Part shown: in pieces, positions 21,657 to 33,289 of the stretch
Position numbering within the stretch: position 1 is the first letter of the stretch
How the letters are laid out: the number at the start of each line of letters is the position of its first letter
Source: Mesorhabditis belari
Taxonomy: Eukaryota > Nematoda > Chromadorea > Rhabditida > Rhabditidae
Reading direction: 5' to 3'
Length of the DNA: 64,000 bases
Assembly: GCA_958450365.1 (NCBI GenBank)
Contig: CAUEEP010000626.1
Coordinates: 37,516 to 101,515, forward strand
Position numbers and translations under genes: made by a program
Notes under the pieces: generated by a model
What the model was told of the DNA's origin: nothing
The model's input: the letters and a program-made list of their open reading frames with translations, nothing else
The model's database searches: none

Positions 21657-21884
21657 TTGACTGGAATAAATCTTGGAATACAATGTCCTCAACCAAAGAA
21701 TCCACTACAAAAACAATCAAGTAGCTTGTCCAACAACACTCTTGGTGGCTATGCTGAACAAATTCCAATTGGTGAAATGCAACTACAGAGAATGCCTCTC
21801 CAGCCTGGGCCCAGCAGAGGGCCCGAAAATGGGGTGAGTGAGTTCATATTTAAAGAGTATGAGTTAATAAGGAGCTTGCCTTAA
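21657..21884 (+). other. Open Gln/Pro/Ser-rich frame behind the GLI-type copies
   Basis: The frame reads NPLQKQSSSLSNNTLGGYAE then QIPIGEMQLQRMPLQPGPSR, and meets a GTGAGT donor at about 21833. Low-complexity composition like that of transcription-factor flanks suggests it may be a further exon of the zinc-finger region. Weak evidence. Confidence 0.3.
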
Positions 21885-21899
21885 AAAATACGCTTCTCG

Positions 21900-23030
21900 G
21901 GAAAGGGTTTTCATTTCAGCAAAACAATGAAAGAATGAAAATAGCTTACTTTAATTCTTCAGCTTGATTGAATATCTTTAGAAATTGAAGAGTTTAAAAG
22001 ATATAAAAATAAAAATAAAAAGTCATATTTGACTGTTTTTCTCAATTCTAACTTTATTTTTCCTCATTAAAACAATTCTAGAATGTTAAAGTAGTTTAAA
22101 ACTGTCAAAGTTTTAAAGTTTTTGCTTTTGTTTTGTCATTTTTGATTGCTTTTGTTTTATTTCAAATCCAAAAAAGCTTTTTGAGTAAACAGATTTTCAA
22201 AATATTTAGTGTGAGTTTCAAAGTAATTTAACTTCAAGCTAAAACCTTGAGTTTAATGTACTGGTGCTGGGCCGTCTTTACTTAATTAAAATCGCTTCTT
22301 TCTAGCCTCAACTGCTTCTTTCATTACCCTATTAAAACAATTCTTCTGCATTAGAATTGTAAGTTTCAAAGTAATCAACTACAACTCAATTTTGAGTTTA
22401 AGGGTTCGTTTTTTTTCGCTTTTTCCATTTCCCCATGAAAACATTGCCGCGTTTGAACGAAGCGTTTACAAATTCGAGCACTTTGTTCAACTTACATGGA
22501 TTTCTCGTAGCTCTTTCAGGTCGACCCTCAACTGATCCCTTTCTTGCTAAATGAGAGTTTCTCTATAATATATTACTCTAATAGACTCAAAAAGTAAATA
22601 CTCTAATAGAAGCCCTACAGAAGCGTCGCGGTCCACTCAAACAATCTCAACACAACACAACACTCGAGTATTATCATCTTTTAATAATTTTTTCTAAGCG
22701 CTCGTTAATGTTAAAAAGATGTGTTATATTTCAAAAAATCACTTATTTTCTCTCTTCAAATGATACCTAGGCGCATCGAAAAATTTAGGTGTAACAATTA
22801 TTCTATGAGGCTCTAGAGGCTCTAGATAAGCTCTGGAAGCTCTAGATAAGTTCTAAAGAAGCCCTAGAAAATAGAAGCTAGAAAATAGAAGCAATCAGTA
22901 AGGTATTCTTGATTTTTCTAGAGCAGCTATCAACCTGAAAAATGTTTGGAATTTGGGGATAGTATATAATCAGAGTAGGGTGTAAACTTAGTGCCTCAAG
23001 AAGCTGAGAAATTCCTTTGAACGAATACTA
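21900..23030. other. Region without a gene
   Basis: AT-rich. Short tandem GGCTCTAGAGGCTCTAGATAAG units lie near 22809-22860. No coding signal was found. Confidence 0.45.
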
Positions 23031-23037
23031 CAAGATT

Positions 23038-23340
23038 CTAGATGATTTTTGTAGCGAAATGGAAATTTAAAAGCAAAGTTTCAAAGTAAACGACTCTAGC
23101 CTTGGCTTTAGCAAGATAATCATGCAAAGATGAGGATGCACTTTGTACTCTCTTAAATCCTGTGAACCCCTTCTGGCAGCACAATTCCCGGTCGCAACTG
23201 TTTGGTGCTACGAGGGGAAATGGAAGAATTGAGTGCACCAGAGAGGGGGTGTGTACGGGATTCAAAGTGGGCACAAAGAACACGTCAATGGCCAGCTGTA
23301 GGCTGCGGCGTCAATGGCTGAAGTCCAGAATAGACACAAT
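23038..23340. repeat. Duplicated segment with family A element
   Basis: The ATGGAAATTTAAAAGCAAAG to TCCTGTGAACCCCTTCTGGC stretch (23058-23174) recurs at 32946-33069. Inside, GCACTTTGTACTC near 23129 faces GTGCACCAGAGAGGGGGTGT and CAAAGTGGGCACAAAG near 23235-23276, giving the two ends of a family A terminal-inverted-repeat element. Confidence 0.55.
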
Positions 23341-24065
23341 TTGCTGACTTTGCGAACTAAGCTTTGAACAAGGATTTTGTTCTTTATTTTCCATAGAGCA
23401 AACCATGATTAGTTGTAATGCTTTTGATTAACTTGACCAAAAGTTGAAACCCAATTATTTATCAATGAACCCAATAATCAATGCACACTCTTCCCCCAAT
23501 AATCAATGAACACTCTTCCCCATCACCCAGATCAAAGCTCTGTGAATGGGGGACATGCAGCCGTAAAAAGGGATGTTTCCATAGGTTATTTGAGAACTTT
23601 ATTGTAGCAAATGTCGCGTATAATGTTCTTTAGACAAAAGGACGTCTCTTCCCTTTTATATAAAGTAAATTCATTTTGAAAAGAAAAAGCAAAACTAATT
23701 TTCTCGGGGACGAATCCACGACTCCTCTGGGGTAGAATTTCTCTACATTCTACTGTATTCTTTCTATCAGTGCAGCCAAAACCTCGTCTACATTCCTCAA
23801 AATCTCGAGAACCTTCTAGATTTAATTGATCGCTTTTTTGGAGGACTTCAACTTACCAAGGTGGCTATTTTATAGTTTATCTTCTAGAAGTGCTTGTCTA
23901 GTTTTGCAGATTTCAAACAGATTTCTAGGCAGCCAAATTTGGATCAGAAGCTCAGGACTTGATTTTGTTGAGAAATAAGGTAAAGATCTAGATTCTAGCT
24001 TTGCCTAGATGCTTGGTAAAGCCAGCCGACGTAGAGAAGAGAGAAGACGGTGAATCAAATGCCAA
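23341..24065. other. Region without a gene
   Basis: AT-rich sequence. A short CCCAATAATCAATG(A/C)ACACTCTTCCCC duplication lies near 23467-23522. A block near 23752-23822 (CTATCAGTGCAGCCAAAACC, CGTCTACATTCCTCAAAATC) is a diverged relative of 40137-40200. Confidence 0.4.
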
Positions 24066-24066
24066 C

Positions 24067-24509
24067 CTGTATACGAATTATATGTGAATGATGTCCGGAT
24101 GGTGTTTGTGATTGATTCGGTGTCTGGGATGGGATTTGCGAGGCTGAATGAGCTGCTGCTGAGGTGGCAAGACTCTGCGCCGGCACCAGGAACATTGGGA
24201 GACCCGTTGCCTGCAATTCGAAGTGAAATCGTGATTTATTGAAGTTAGTTTTTCAGTTTTTTTGGATTTTCTTGATTTGGAATCAGCATAAAATTCCCTA
24301 TGGAAAAGAAACGGCATCTCGAAATTCGATCTGGACGTCAAGGAAAGTGTTTGTGACAGACAGGCAGACGGACAAACAGACAGGCAGACGTTTTTTCTGC
24401 TTTAGGAAAAGATTTGTGACCTGTTCATCCGTGCCACCATTCGCTTGCAAATGGCGCGTCGGGATCTCGGTGGAAGATCGGAAAGCATGTAGCGACAGCG
24501 GAGAGACGT
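24067..24509 (-). CDS. Two exons of a Ser/Gln/Pro-rich protein
   Basis: Minus-strand exons 24509-24421 (VSPLSLHAFRSSTEIPTRHL then QANGGTDEQ) and 24210-24067 (ATGLPMFLVPAQSLATSAAA, HSASQIPSQTPNQSQTPSG, HHSHIIRIQ) join in phase 0 across a 210-bp intron with a GTCACA donor and a TTGCAG acceptor. The Gln/Ser/Thr/Pro/Ala composition is like the activation regions of transcription factors; no DNA-binding domain is present. The intron contains a (CAGACAGG)n-like simple repeat at 24357-24391. Flanking exons on either side were not found with confidence, so it may be one more fragment. Confidence 0.45.
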
Positions 24510-24689
24510 CTGTAAGTCTTCTTTCTTTAGATTTCTTCATTAAAATCACAGTTTAATCAAAGGAAAAGCTTTTGTTAGAGTTCTAACATCAATTGCGATA
24601 ATCGAATTATGATAATTGCAATCTCCTGGCACCATTTCGATAATATTAGCTGATCTGTGAGTCAATTTTCACAGCAAAATCGTGTTACA

Positions 24690-24905
24690 ATGTTCTAAAG
24701 CCATTGTTAGTCCGTGAAAAACCGAAATACACTCCGAGTGTAAACAAAAACAAAAAAACCCAAGCCCAAAACCCATCGAAATTTCACCGCCAACCTATCA
24801 ATCGCCTTCATCGCCAAAAGTCGCTCGCATTTTCTTCTCGATTTCCCCTCCAACTGCCTTGCCTCAATCTCTTCCGGACTCAGCGATCCATCGTGAATCT
24901 TCACC
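24690..24905 (-). pseudogene. Membrane-protein N-terminal fragment, copy 1
   Basis: The minus strand reads KIHDGSLSPEEIEARQLEGK, then SRRKCERLLAMKAIDRLAVK and a hydrophobic VLGLGFFVFVYTRSVFRFF before a stop. A copy at 31287-31403 (plus) starts MDGESGYDEVKIHDGSLSPE, so this piece lacks its own start. The layout (acidic cytosolic N-terminus, basic stretch, one membrane segment) suggests a type II membrane protein. A direct copy lies at 37663-37870. The three copies differ by small indels. The family is not recognised. Confidence 0.45.
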
Positions 24906-26040
24906 TCATCATAGGGAAAGGGAGAGAAATACTAGAAACTACGGAAGGGAGAAGAGACCTTTTTGGAGGAGGTTGGGAAAGCTGAGAGAGGGAGGAGAAC
25001 TTTGTTTGACTCATACAGAGGTGCACTTTGTGCTCTTCGAATACCTTTAAACACATTCTTTTGGTGCACTTAATTTCTCGCATTTCCCGTTAGAGTTATT
25101 AAGAAAGGAGTAAATCAGGAAGCTTAACTTTATAAAATAGGAATTCTAGTGAGAGAAGTTGAATCATTGACGTTAAAAATCTCTCAAAAGAGAAATGCGG
25201 AAGAGGGGAAAGGGAGAGGAAAGGGAGAGGGAAAATTTTTGTTTTTGCTTTACACTCGGTCTTACTAGATCTTTCTACATCAAAAATAGGTACCCTAAAC
25301 TTTCTGACCTATTATCAACTATAAATTTCCAGATTTTGAAACCTAAACAATTCCAAACATCAAACAAACCTAAACTTAAACAATTCGAACATTAATTTAC
25401 CTGTGCCAAAAGCTTTTTCTGTTCTTGGTGGTCTGTTCCGGACGTCCGAGTCTGACCACATTCATTCTCCTCTGAAACGGAGGTCCGACTCAGAAGACTC
25501 CTCTGAAACGTTTCGGAGGAGAAGGATCGTTCTTACGGAATCGGATGTCCGATCTTGAGAACAAATAATTTAAATGCAAAATCCAATGTTTTGAACAAAA
25601 CACGCTTAAAAAACACGTTGAAGAGTTCTTTTTAAAGAGTTCGAATTGAATAGCTAAGTCGATATTTGCTCGTGTTTTCCTTCATTCATTCAATCGTTCA
25701 TTCACTCATCTGCCCCATAAACACTCTCATGGGAGTAGTCGATGTAGAGGAAAAGATCCTCCTCGTGGTGATCCTAGAATCGGTTTAAAATTCTTTAGAA
25801 TTGTATCTTTAGAAATGCAAATGTAAAATGTAGCCTTTGCTGAGTAAATTAGGAATTCTCGGACAGAAAACTGATTCGAATGAATGCGGACGTAAATTGT
25901 TCGACCTAGTTAAAAGTACTGTTAAAACCCCTAATACAGCTTTATAAGATGGTTTTATAAGACAAAGCCTTGCCTACAGACACTCAATTCTGAGTCTGTA
26001 AGGCTAAAAGGAAAGCCTTACAGACAAACAATCAATTTCG
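24906..26040. repeat. Mixed repeat region with an inverted copy of 45600-45760
   Basis: Contains a family A half-element (25017-25072) and purine-rich GGGAAAGGGAGAGG runs. The stretch 25260-25430 is the inverse of about 45605-45760 and carries on the minus strand a short exon end reading KSFWHR before GTAAAT (CFWHR in the other copy). A cluster of GGACGTCCG-type palindromes lies at 25436-25550. Confidence 0.5.
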
Positions 26041-26044
26041 GCCA

Positions 26045-26185
26045 AAACTACCGTAATCTTCCCGCCAGTTTTACCCTCAATTAGCCTAATTTTGGTGAAA
26101 ACTCTCTGAGGGAATCACAAGCCTCGAGTTAATCAAAACAAAATTGGGCTAATCGCAGAAGCTAAAGGTGGTTAGAAAACACTTT
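26045..26185. repeat. Palindromic MITE-like element, family B (copy 3)
   Basis: Contains ACTACCGTAATCTTCCCGCC, GAGGGAATCACAAGCCTC and AAATTGGGCTAATCG, in the same order as copies at 4540 and 6165, but more diverged. Confidence 0.5.
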
Positions 26186-26365
26186 GCTATGAAGAAAAAA
26201 TTGGTGTTTTAATCTTTGTCCGTGTTTTAACTTATTTGATTAACAAGTCCCATTCAGCTAATTAGTTAACGTTAGCCATTTAGTTTCAAATTCAAATTCA
26301 ACAGTTTCAAATTTAACGACTTCTAGCCGATGTTTTGTCTTTCCTAATTAATGAAGATTTTTCTG

Positions 26366-26965
26366 TTCCCTCTTACCTGATAGAGTTGTCCCATGGTGGT
26401 TTGTTGGAATGACGTTGTTGACGAAGAAGAAGGGGCGTAAAGGAAAGATGACAGGTAAAGGTAAAGGTAGACGTAACATTTAAAAGTTATCAAAAACTAG
26501 CAACAAAGATAAAATAAAATAAAATTCACTAATTTAAAACCGATAACAGGTAAAGAGGATAACAGGTAAAGAGAATAATCCATAAATCACTGATTTCATG
26601 TGTTCGCTAAAATTCTTTGGTACACAAACTAATTTTGAGGCCTTCTCGACGATTACCATGAATTTAAAAAGATGGACCAACCATTGCTTTGGCTCAATCA
26701 CATTTCACATCAAAAACGCGAAACATCAAATTTTTTTTTCAAAAAAAGTCTGCCTGCAATAGCCTCAACTTCTCCATAAAGCCTTGATATTAGGTATCTG
26801 GGACCTTAGGTACAACATTGTACATTGTTTTTGGATTTTCGGAGCACTAGACAATACATTTTGACAGTACTGTACTGTACTTTTACTTCTACTGAGATTG
26901 AGCTCAGCCAGTTGAGGAGCTACTAGGAGATATTCTAAGGACAGCAAGCACTTTAGGGTACTGTG
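26366..26965. repeat. Duplicated blocks shared with 38060-38150 and 38838-39143
   Basis: 26374-26460 carries on the minus strand a piece of the exon VNNVIPQAMTTMGQLYQ, shared with about 38063-38150. 26655-26965 (from TTTAAAAAGATGGACCAACC to CACTTTAGGGTACTG) is a direct copy of 38838-39143 with a few indels. Confidence 0.65.
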
Positions 26966-27309
26966 CTAACTGCTATATCCTAGATACGGTCTATACTCAA
27001 CTCGATCTCGAAGACTTTCGAGGTACGAAAAACCGAAAGCCACTCAGAATGTGAACAAAAACAAAAAAACCAGGGTTCATTCCCACAAAAAATGGAGAAG
27101 GTCTTGGATTTGTCAGATATTATAGTTTAAAACAAGGTGAAAACTTTAACTTAAAAAAGTAAAAGCAATTCTTGTTGAAGAATTTCTCAAATGGGTCAGT
27201 TTTTACGCGCCAGTATCATAAATTTATTTTTCCATTTGAGCGAGCACTCCTCTAATTATTTTCGGTTTTTTATTTCTTTCGAAATTTCTTTTGATTATCA
27301 CTTTTCCCC

Positions 27310-27404
27310 ATGGCAGATACCCAAAAAGCGATGATAACTTTGGGCAACGGCGCTTCAGACCGTGCTAGCGCGCAGAGTCATCAGAAACGACCGCTGGATC
27401 AGAA
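27310..27404 (+). CDS. Isolated first exon of an unrecognised protein
   Basis: ATG 27310, in the context TTTTCCCCATGG, opens MADTQKAMITLGNGASDRAS then AQSHQKRPLDQK and ends in phase 2 at AA|GTTCGT. GC content rises sharply over this stretch compared with its surroundings. The following 100 bases are a repeat shared with 29290-29405 and, inverted, 42975-43090. No second exon was found, so it is probably a 5' gene fragment cut off by the repeat. If read through unspliced, it stops after three more codons. Confidence 0.4.
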
Positions 27405-27904
27405 GTTCGTTTAAAGAAAATCGCTAAAGTAAAATGTTCTTGAAATGCAAGTTTCAACGTTTGATTCCTGATTTCATCAGCATTTTTGTGTCACAAAAAG
27501 ACAGAGAGAAATCTTCAAGAATCTAATTAAATCTTATTAAAAATCTAAAGAATCAAAACTACGGTTCGCTCCTCGGCAAGTGAGAAGACTCATTGTTTCG
27601 GTTTGAAGTTGGGAACTGGTGCCAGATGGGAGGTCTTTGTATTAGTATAGAACTTTTTAGTACTAAGTGAATTTAAGTACAGTATAAAACCACAAGAACC
27701 AATAATGCTAGTTTAGAAAGGTCTCTTCTACATGTACGACTATGTCGTTGCTTGCTTGGATGCTTGGATGACCGTCAAGAAAAATCAATTCAATTTCGAA
27801 AATTTCGGGGATGATTTAGAATAAAGTCCATGAGGGAAACGAGCGAAAAACTTGAGTGAAACCTTCAAAAACTTGATAATGCCACAAAAATGAGGATTTG
27901 TTAA

Positions 27905-28965
27905 ATTAATAGAACGACTATCAACCTTATAAACAATGAAACACAACATTTTTGAGAAAAAGAACTCATGAAAAACTCTGGAAAATTCAGTCTAAAATCA
28001 GCCATCTCGTTTTTACGCGAGTCTTTCAACTCATTTGTCTGTTGCTTTGGAAAACCATCCTAAAATTTCAATCTCGTGTTTTGTTCATTCATTTCATAAA
28101 TCCTTGATTGATCATTTTTCGATTTGTCCCTCTCTCTCGCAGACAACACCAAAACTTATTTACCCAGACTTACCGTAACCCTTAGAAAATCGATTTTCCA
28201 AAGAAAAACCCCAAAAAATGCTTCTCTGTAAAACGGTATTGTTTGTTTAGTATCTAAATGACTAATTTTAAGCAGTAGTTTTATTTTTTAAACTTTATTT
28301 TTAGTCGTTCAAAAAGCAACAAAGCGATCAATTATCAAAACTCCAAGTGGTTGTTGTGAAATCGCCACTTTCAATTGCAAAGCCTAAACTGGAAAAACCT
28401 AAAATTGTGCCAGCTCTACCTGTGAAATCTCCACGAGACAGCGAATTTATCGAGCTGTATGTAGAAGGTTGGTTTTCGAGCTTTGTTTTCAAATTGATTT
28501 GAAACTTACGATGGATTTTTCAGGTTGTTTACGAGAAAGTCCCGGCGCACTCGGGTGTTTATGGAAATGAGATGGCCGATCGACTTGCCGTGCAAGGAGC
28601 CGAACCGGCAAACTGAATTAAATTGTGTAAATCTTTTTGACAAATTTCGAGATTCAAATCGGTGCAATTAAGTCCAACTTTATTGTGATTGCTTTTACGT
28701 GATTTCTTGATTCGTGATTCTTGATTTCTTGATTCGTGAGCAGCCAAAAAGGCGCGGAGCTTAGATTGCGTGGAAAACGTTGGTGAGCCTTTTCCGCTGG
28801 TCAATCCAATAATCAAAATCTTTTTGTAGAGAAGATTCAGCGCTTTCAAATAGTTCTTTTCTTTGATTTACGGTTAACTTTTTGTGCGGGTACAATGAAT
28901 TTTACAGAATTCTATGCTATGAAAATTTGAATTTTTTCAAAATTTCAAATTTTACCCATCACTTT
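27905..28965. repeat. Inverted-repeat arm, partner at 33290-34350
   Basis: Starts AATTAATAGAACGACTATCA and runs through TTTACGCGAGTCTTTCAACT and the RNase H-like exons to the end of the CAGCCAAAAAGGCGCGGAGC segment. It matches the inverse of 33290-34350 almost throughout. The first ~590 bases recur in direct orientation at 30537-31098. Confidence 0.8.
28305..28616 (+). pseudogene. RNase H-like fragment, domain start joined to domain end
   Basis: Exon 28305-28467 reads SFKKQQSDQLSKLQVVVVKS, PLSIAKPKLEKPKIVPALPV and SPRDSEFIELYVE, the last part resembling the linker and first strand of an RNase HI domain. Exon 28524-28616 reads VVYEKVPAHSGVYGNEMADR then LAVQGAEPAN and stop, the C-terminal signature including HSG and GNEMAD. 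The donor is phase 1 while the acceptor is phase 0. The central exons (with the remaining catalytic acidic residues) are missing. Inverted and truncated copies lie at 33632-33980 and 30950-31098. It cannot encode an active enzyme. Confidence 0.6.
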
Positions 28966-28999
28966 ATTGACTTTCTAATCTCGTGCTTTGTTCATTAAT

Positions 29000-30540
29000 T
29001 TCCCGCGAATTTCATAAATCCTTGATTGATCATTTTTCGATTTGTCCCTCTGTCTCGCAGACAACACCAAAACTTATTTACCCAGACTTACCGTAACCCT
29101 TAGAAAATCGATTTTCCAAAGAAAAACCAGTTTTTACCAGTTTAGACCAGTTTAGACCAGTTTTTATCTTACAATGACAAAATGTCTTCCAAAATCTATC
29201 TGCTTCCAATTATTTGAGCTCCTCATTTTCTGTTCACTTTTTGCATTTTTTTCATTTCCAACCCTTTTTGTGACATCAGTTTTTCACAAATGGATCAAAA
29301 GTTCGTTTAAAAGAAAATCGCTAAAGTAAAATGTTCTTGAAATGCAAGTTTCAACGTTTGATTCCTGATTTCATCAGCATTTTTGTGTCACAAAAAGACA
29401 GAGAGAGAAATCTTCAAAGTAAGGAAAAAGACGTTGCCGCTAATTTCTTCATTAGAAGGCCAATTTCTTCATTTCAAAACTATAGCCTAAACTAAATTTG
29501 GCTATGGTTATTTCGAAATGGATATGATAGTAGTTACGAGAGATGGACGAAATCTGGTAGCGCATCAAAATTTGGAATCCAAGTTTCAAAGTTTATGACT
29601 AGAGATGACCCGTCAAGAAAATCAATTCGAATTTCGAAAATTTCCGGGGATGATTTAGAATAAAGTCCATGAGGGAAACGAGCGAAAACTTGAGTGAAAC
29701 CTTCAAAAACTTGATAATGCCACAAAAATGAGAAACCTAAAGGGTGAGAGTCTTAAAAAATAACCGACTATGAAATTAAAAAGACTAATAAATTAGCATA
29801 ACAGCTTAATCTTTTATTTTTATCCACTTTATCCATATCTTTATCGAATCAAATCCAAACTTTCTTTCTAAGCTATGACCTAAGCCTTTAATTAGTCAAA
29901 TTCAGTTTTTAAATGATCCAGTCACGATATGAAAACAGGTATTAAGCCAGTAGTCTCAAAAATAAAATACAAGTTTCAAGGTTAGGGTAAATGGCTTGAA
30001 GAAGGATATTCCTTGAATATTGAAGAAGGATATTCTTTTTTAGATCTTTAGATCTATTAGATCCAGTTTTAGAAACGATAAACTTCCTAAAAAGATGAGA
30101 AAGTTAAAGTTTCAAAATATTTTTAAGAAGAATCAGCAATACTACTAATTCCTTTTGAAAGTTATTTAAAAATTCTCTTTAAATTAAAAAACTAGATTTT
30201 GTCAACTGATAAGCTCCAAAGTTGAAAATGTTCAAATTTTCAATTTTGTCAGCTAAATGTTAATTCTTTCTTTTCTGATTTCCCAATTATTGTGTACTGG
30301 TGTCTTTATCTCAAATCCAACAAATCCATTTTTCTTCTAGGCATGCCAATCGGCGTTTAGCGAATCCGATGGACCCGATGGATCTACTCATCAATTGATA
30401 ATTGATAAAAATTGATTTATTGGTTATTGATATTGATAAAGAATGATTGTTTGATTGATAAAAATTGATTTTTAAAAAGTTGAGTACTTTGGAAAAGAGT
30501 TTTAAAATGAAATTCACCATTAAACGAGATATGTCACCAT
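29000..30540. repeat. Inverted-repeat arm, partner at 41860-43400
   Basis: About 1.5 kb nearly identical to the inverse of 41860-43400. It includes a short tandem ACCAGTTTAG repeat at 29130-29165, a GATATTCAAGG-type duplication near 30003-30038 and, at 30342-30400, an open stretch ACQSAFSESDGPDGSTHQ after a TTCTTCTAG. No gene is supported. Confidence 0.75.
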
Positions 30541-31286
30541 TAAATTAATAGAACGACTATCAACCTTATAAACAATGAAACACAACATTTTTGAGAAAAA
30601 GAACTCATGAAAAACTCTGGAAAATTCAGTCTAAAATCAGCCATCTCGTTTTTACGCGAGTCTTTCAACTCATTTGTCTGTTGCTTTGGAAAACCATCCT
30701 AAAATTTCAATCTCGTGTTTTGTTCATTCATTTCATAAATCCTTGATTGATCATTTTTCGATTTGTCCCTCTCTCTCGCAGACAACACCAAAACTTATTT
30801 ACCCAGACTTACCGTAACCCTTAGGAAAATCGATTTTCCAAAGAAAAACCCCAAAAAATGCTTCTCTGTAAACGAGTATTGTTTGTTTAGTATCTAAATG
30901 ACTAATTTTAAGCAGTAGTTTTATTTTTTAAACTTTATTTTTAGTCGTTCAAAAAGCAACAAAGCGATCAATTATCAAAACTCCAAGTGGTTGTTGTGAA
31001 ATCGCCACTTTCAATTGCAAAGCCTAAACTGGAAAAACCTAAAATTGTGCCAGCTCTACCTGTGAAATCTCCACGAGACAGGGAATTTATCGAGCTGTAA
31101 ATATAAGCTCCGCGCCTTTTTGGCTGCTCACGAATCAAGAATCACGAATCAAGAAATCACGTAAAAGCAATCACAATAATTCTCTTTTCCACATCTCATT
31201 TCCCCGTCTTCTTTTCGATTCTCAGCACATTTGAAAGGGCTTGTTTTGTGCGAGGCCAAATCATCCTTCCCAACACACAACCAAAC
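30541..31286. repeat. Second direct copy of the 27905 block, broken at about 31098
   Basis: Follows 27905-28460 closely, including the KSPRDREFIEL exon, then switches at 31098 to an inverted piece of the AAGCTCCGCGCCTTTTTGGC segment. Its junction with the membrane-protein fragment follows. Confidence 0.7.
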
Positions 31287-31403
31287 ATGGATGGAGAAAG
31301 TGGGTATGATGAGGTGAAGATTCACGATGGATCGCTGAGTCCGGAAGAGATTGAGGCAAGGCAGTTGGAGGGGAAATCGAGAAGAAAATGGAATAGAATT
31401 TAG
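31287..31403 (+). pseudogene. Membrane-protein N-terminal fragment, copy with its start codon
   Basis: ATG 31287 opens MDGESGYDEVKIHDGSLSPE then EIEARQLEGKSRRK and, in place of the CERLLAM that follows in the other copies, WNRI and a stop. The sequence leaves homology right after AGAAGAAAATG. Family as at 24690-24905 and 37663-37890 (those on the minus strand). Confidence 0.45.
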
Positions 31404-32015
31404 TAGGTCCATCCCTTGTGAAGATCCAAGCTTCTTTCTCTACTTACTGTAGGTGTACTCGAAAGTCGCTTGCACTTTTCCTTGTCTCGAATAAACCATT
31501 AACGGGATTTCGTTGCTCTCTGAGACCTTCGCTCGTTTAATTCCGGTGTTACATTTGGATTTAAACTTTATTGACTTTCTAATCTCGTGTTTTGTTCATT
31601 CATTTCATAAATCCTTGATTGATCATTTTTCGATTTGTCCCTCTCTCTCGCAGACAATACCAAAACTTATTTACCCAGACTTACCGTAACCCTTAGAAAA
31701 TCGATTTTCCAAAAGAAAACCCCCAAAAATGCCGAAATCTCAAGAAAAAGACCAAAAATAGCAGAAATTTTGGATTTTCGCATCATCTTATCTCTCCAAT
31801 TTGAAACCCGATTTTTTTCTGTCAAATATTTTCCGTTTTTTCCAAGAGACTCATGTTTTTGTGGTGTTTAAAAGGCAAAAATGAATAGATTTTAGTAAAG
31901 AGTCAAGGCTTCGTAATGAATGAATGCAAAATGGCACAAGAAAAGACCTCAACTGAAAACTCATTTTGCTCTCCAAATCGAGCACTTTGAAACAAAGAAA
32001 TTTCAGATCAAACTT
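31404..32015. repeat. Mosaic of copied blocks
   Basis: 31572-31728 is another copy of the TAAATCCTTGATTGATCATT to CGATTTTCCAAA block seen at 28080, 29000, 30720 and, inverted, 34090 and 43270. The rest is AT-rich, with an open plus frame at 31635-31871 that lacks support. Confidence 0.5.
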
Positions 32016-32017
32016 AA

Positions 32018-32206
32018 TTGCAAGTTTTAGCACATTTTAGAATATTCAGTGATCAGAATTTTGCTAATTTTGATATATTTTTGAAAACGGATCAAAAAGA
32101 ACCAGTTTCAAAGTTGGTCTTAAGATGCAGAGAGGTTGAAGATCTAATGAGATTTGCTAGTGTTCAGCTTCAGCTTCGAAAGTCAACCCGGAACCAGCGT
32201 AACTAA
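32018..32206 (+). CDS. Terminal exon of an unrecognised protein
   Basis: After an ATATTCAG acceptor near 32048 the frame reads DQNFANFDIFLKTDQKEPVS, KLVLRCREVEDLMRFASVQL and QLRKSTRNQRN, then stops. The composition and VEDLMRFA pattern look like the helical C-terminus of a globular protein. A shorter relative (VQLLQKLRNRKIA) is at about 40318. Upstream exons were not found. Possibly another gene fragment; family unknown. Confidence 0.35.
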   Translation: MQVLAHFRIFSDQNFANFDIFLKTDQKEPVSKLVLRCREVEDLMRFASVQLQLRKSTRNQRN

Positions 32207-32309
32207 ATCATCAAACTCCGCGCCGGATTGCAACGCCGAGTTTTTGCAATTTAATCATAATTGCTCTAGCAATTGTTTACTTGTTTACTTACAGGCAACA
32301 GCATTGACC

Positions 32310-33080
32310 TTTCAGCCTTTTCAAAAGCGGTAGTTTCCTTGAAGATACTTTATGTTGATGATCCATCATTATCAATATTAGATTCGAAATCGAATCATCT
32401 CTGCAAATTTGGTTTTTAGTAGTATTGCTGATTCTTCTTAAAAATATTTTGAACCTTTAACTTTCTCTCAGATCCATCATTCTTCTTCGCGCAGTAAGCT
32501 CAAACTGGGCGAGTAGATCCATCGGGTCCATCCAAATCCAAATCTGGTACCAGCTTTGACTTTTGTGAAAAACTGATGCCAGATTCTTCTCTCTTTATCA
32601 AAAGAACATTAGAACATTCAAAGTTTTTGATGTGAAATGCGATTGAGCCAAAGTAATGATTGATAGGCACATTGTAGCAAAGAAAGATCAACCGACAAAC
32701 ATGAAGTGGCAATACAGTGAAAAGGGTACGGTACATAGTACAAGAAAGTATAGACCGTATCTAGGATATAGCAGTTAGAATATCCCTAGTAGCTTATCAG
32801 ATTCAAAAGAGAGGCTATGGTCCCTTATCTATTGCCTTATCTATACTCCCTCATAGCATATTCCCCTCTCCAAAATTAGGACGACATCACAGAAGTCCTC
32901 GCGTACTCATTCTTTGCACACATTCATTTCAGATTCTGGTAGTGAAATGGAAATTTAAAAGCAAAGTTTCAAAGTAAACGACTCTGGCCTTGGCTTTAGC
33001 AAGATAATCATGCAAAAGATGAGGATGCACTTTGTACTCTCCTCTTAAATCCTGTGAACCCCTTCTGGCTGCACAATAAG
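32310..33080. repeat. Inverted and direct copied blocks
   Basis: 32315-32390 is the inverse of 40445-40520. 32495-32600 carries a minus-strand stretch LVPDLDLDGPDGSTRP related to the 34500 and 41270 blocks. 32625-32780 is a partly inverted relative of 26690-26890. 32940-33080 copies 23055-23175, with a family A half-element. Confidence 0.5.
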
Positions 33081-33289
33081 CTTTGAACAAGGATTTGTTC
33101 TTTCTTTTCCATGGAAAGCAAACCATGATTAGTTGTAATGCTTTCTCATTAACCTTGACCAAATGGCAATGGGGCATTACTTTTGTGGACCACTGTATAT
33201 CTTCTAATAAAAAAATTAGAAAAATAAAAAAGTTATTCATTTTCCCAATGAAAAATCGCGGTTATTTCGAAAAATTCTACTGTGTGGGC

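Noticed and set aside
24298..24549. Minus-strand 83-aa frame reading through LPVCLSVCLSV
   Set aside because: The PVCLSVCLSV part is the CAGACAGG simple repeat in an intron; only 24421-24509 is kept as an exon.
29534..29725. Frames inside the duplicated blocks (also 30311-30520, 33083-33436, 41131-41346)
   Set aside because: They recur only because the blocks are copied, they cross block junctions, and they show no protein-like conservation between copies.
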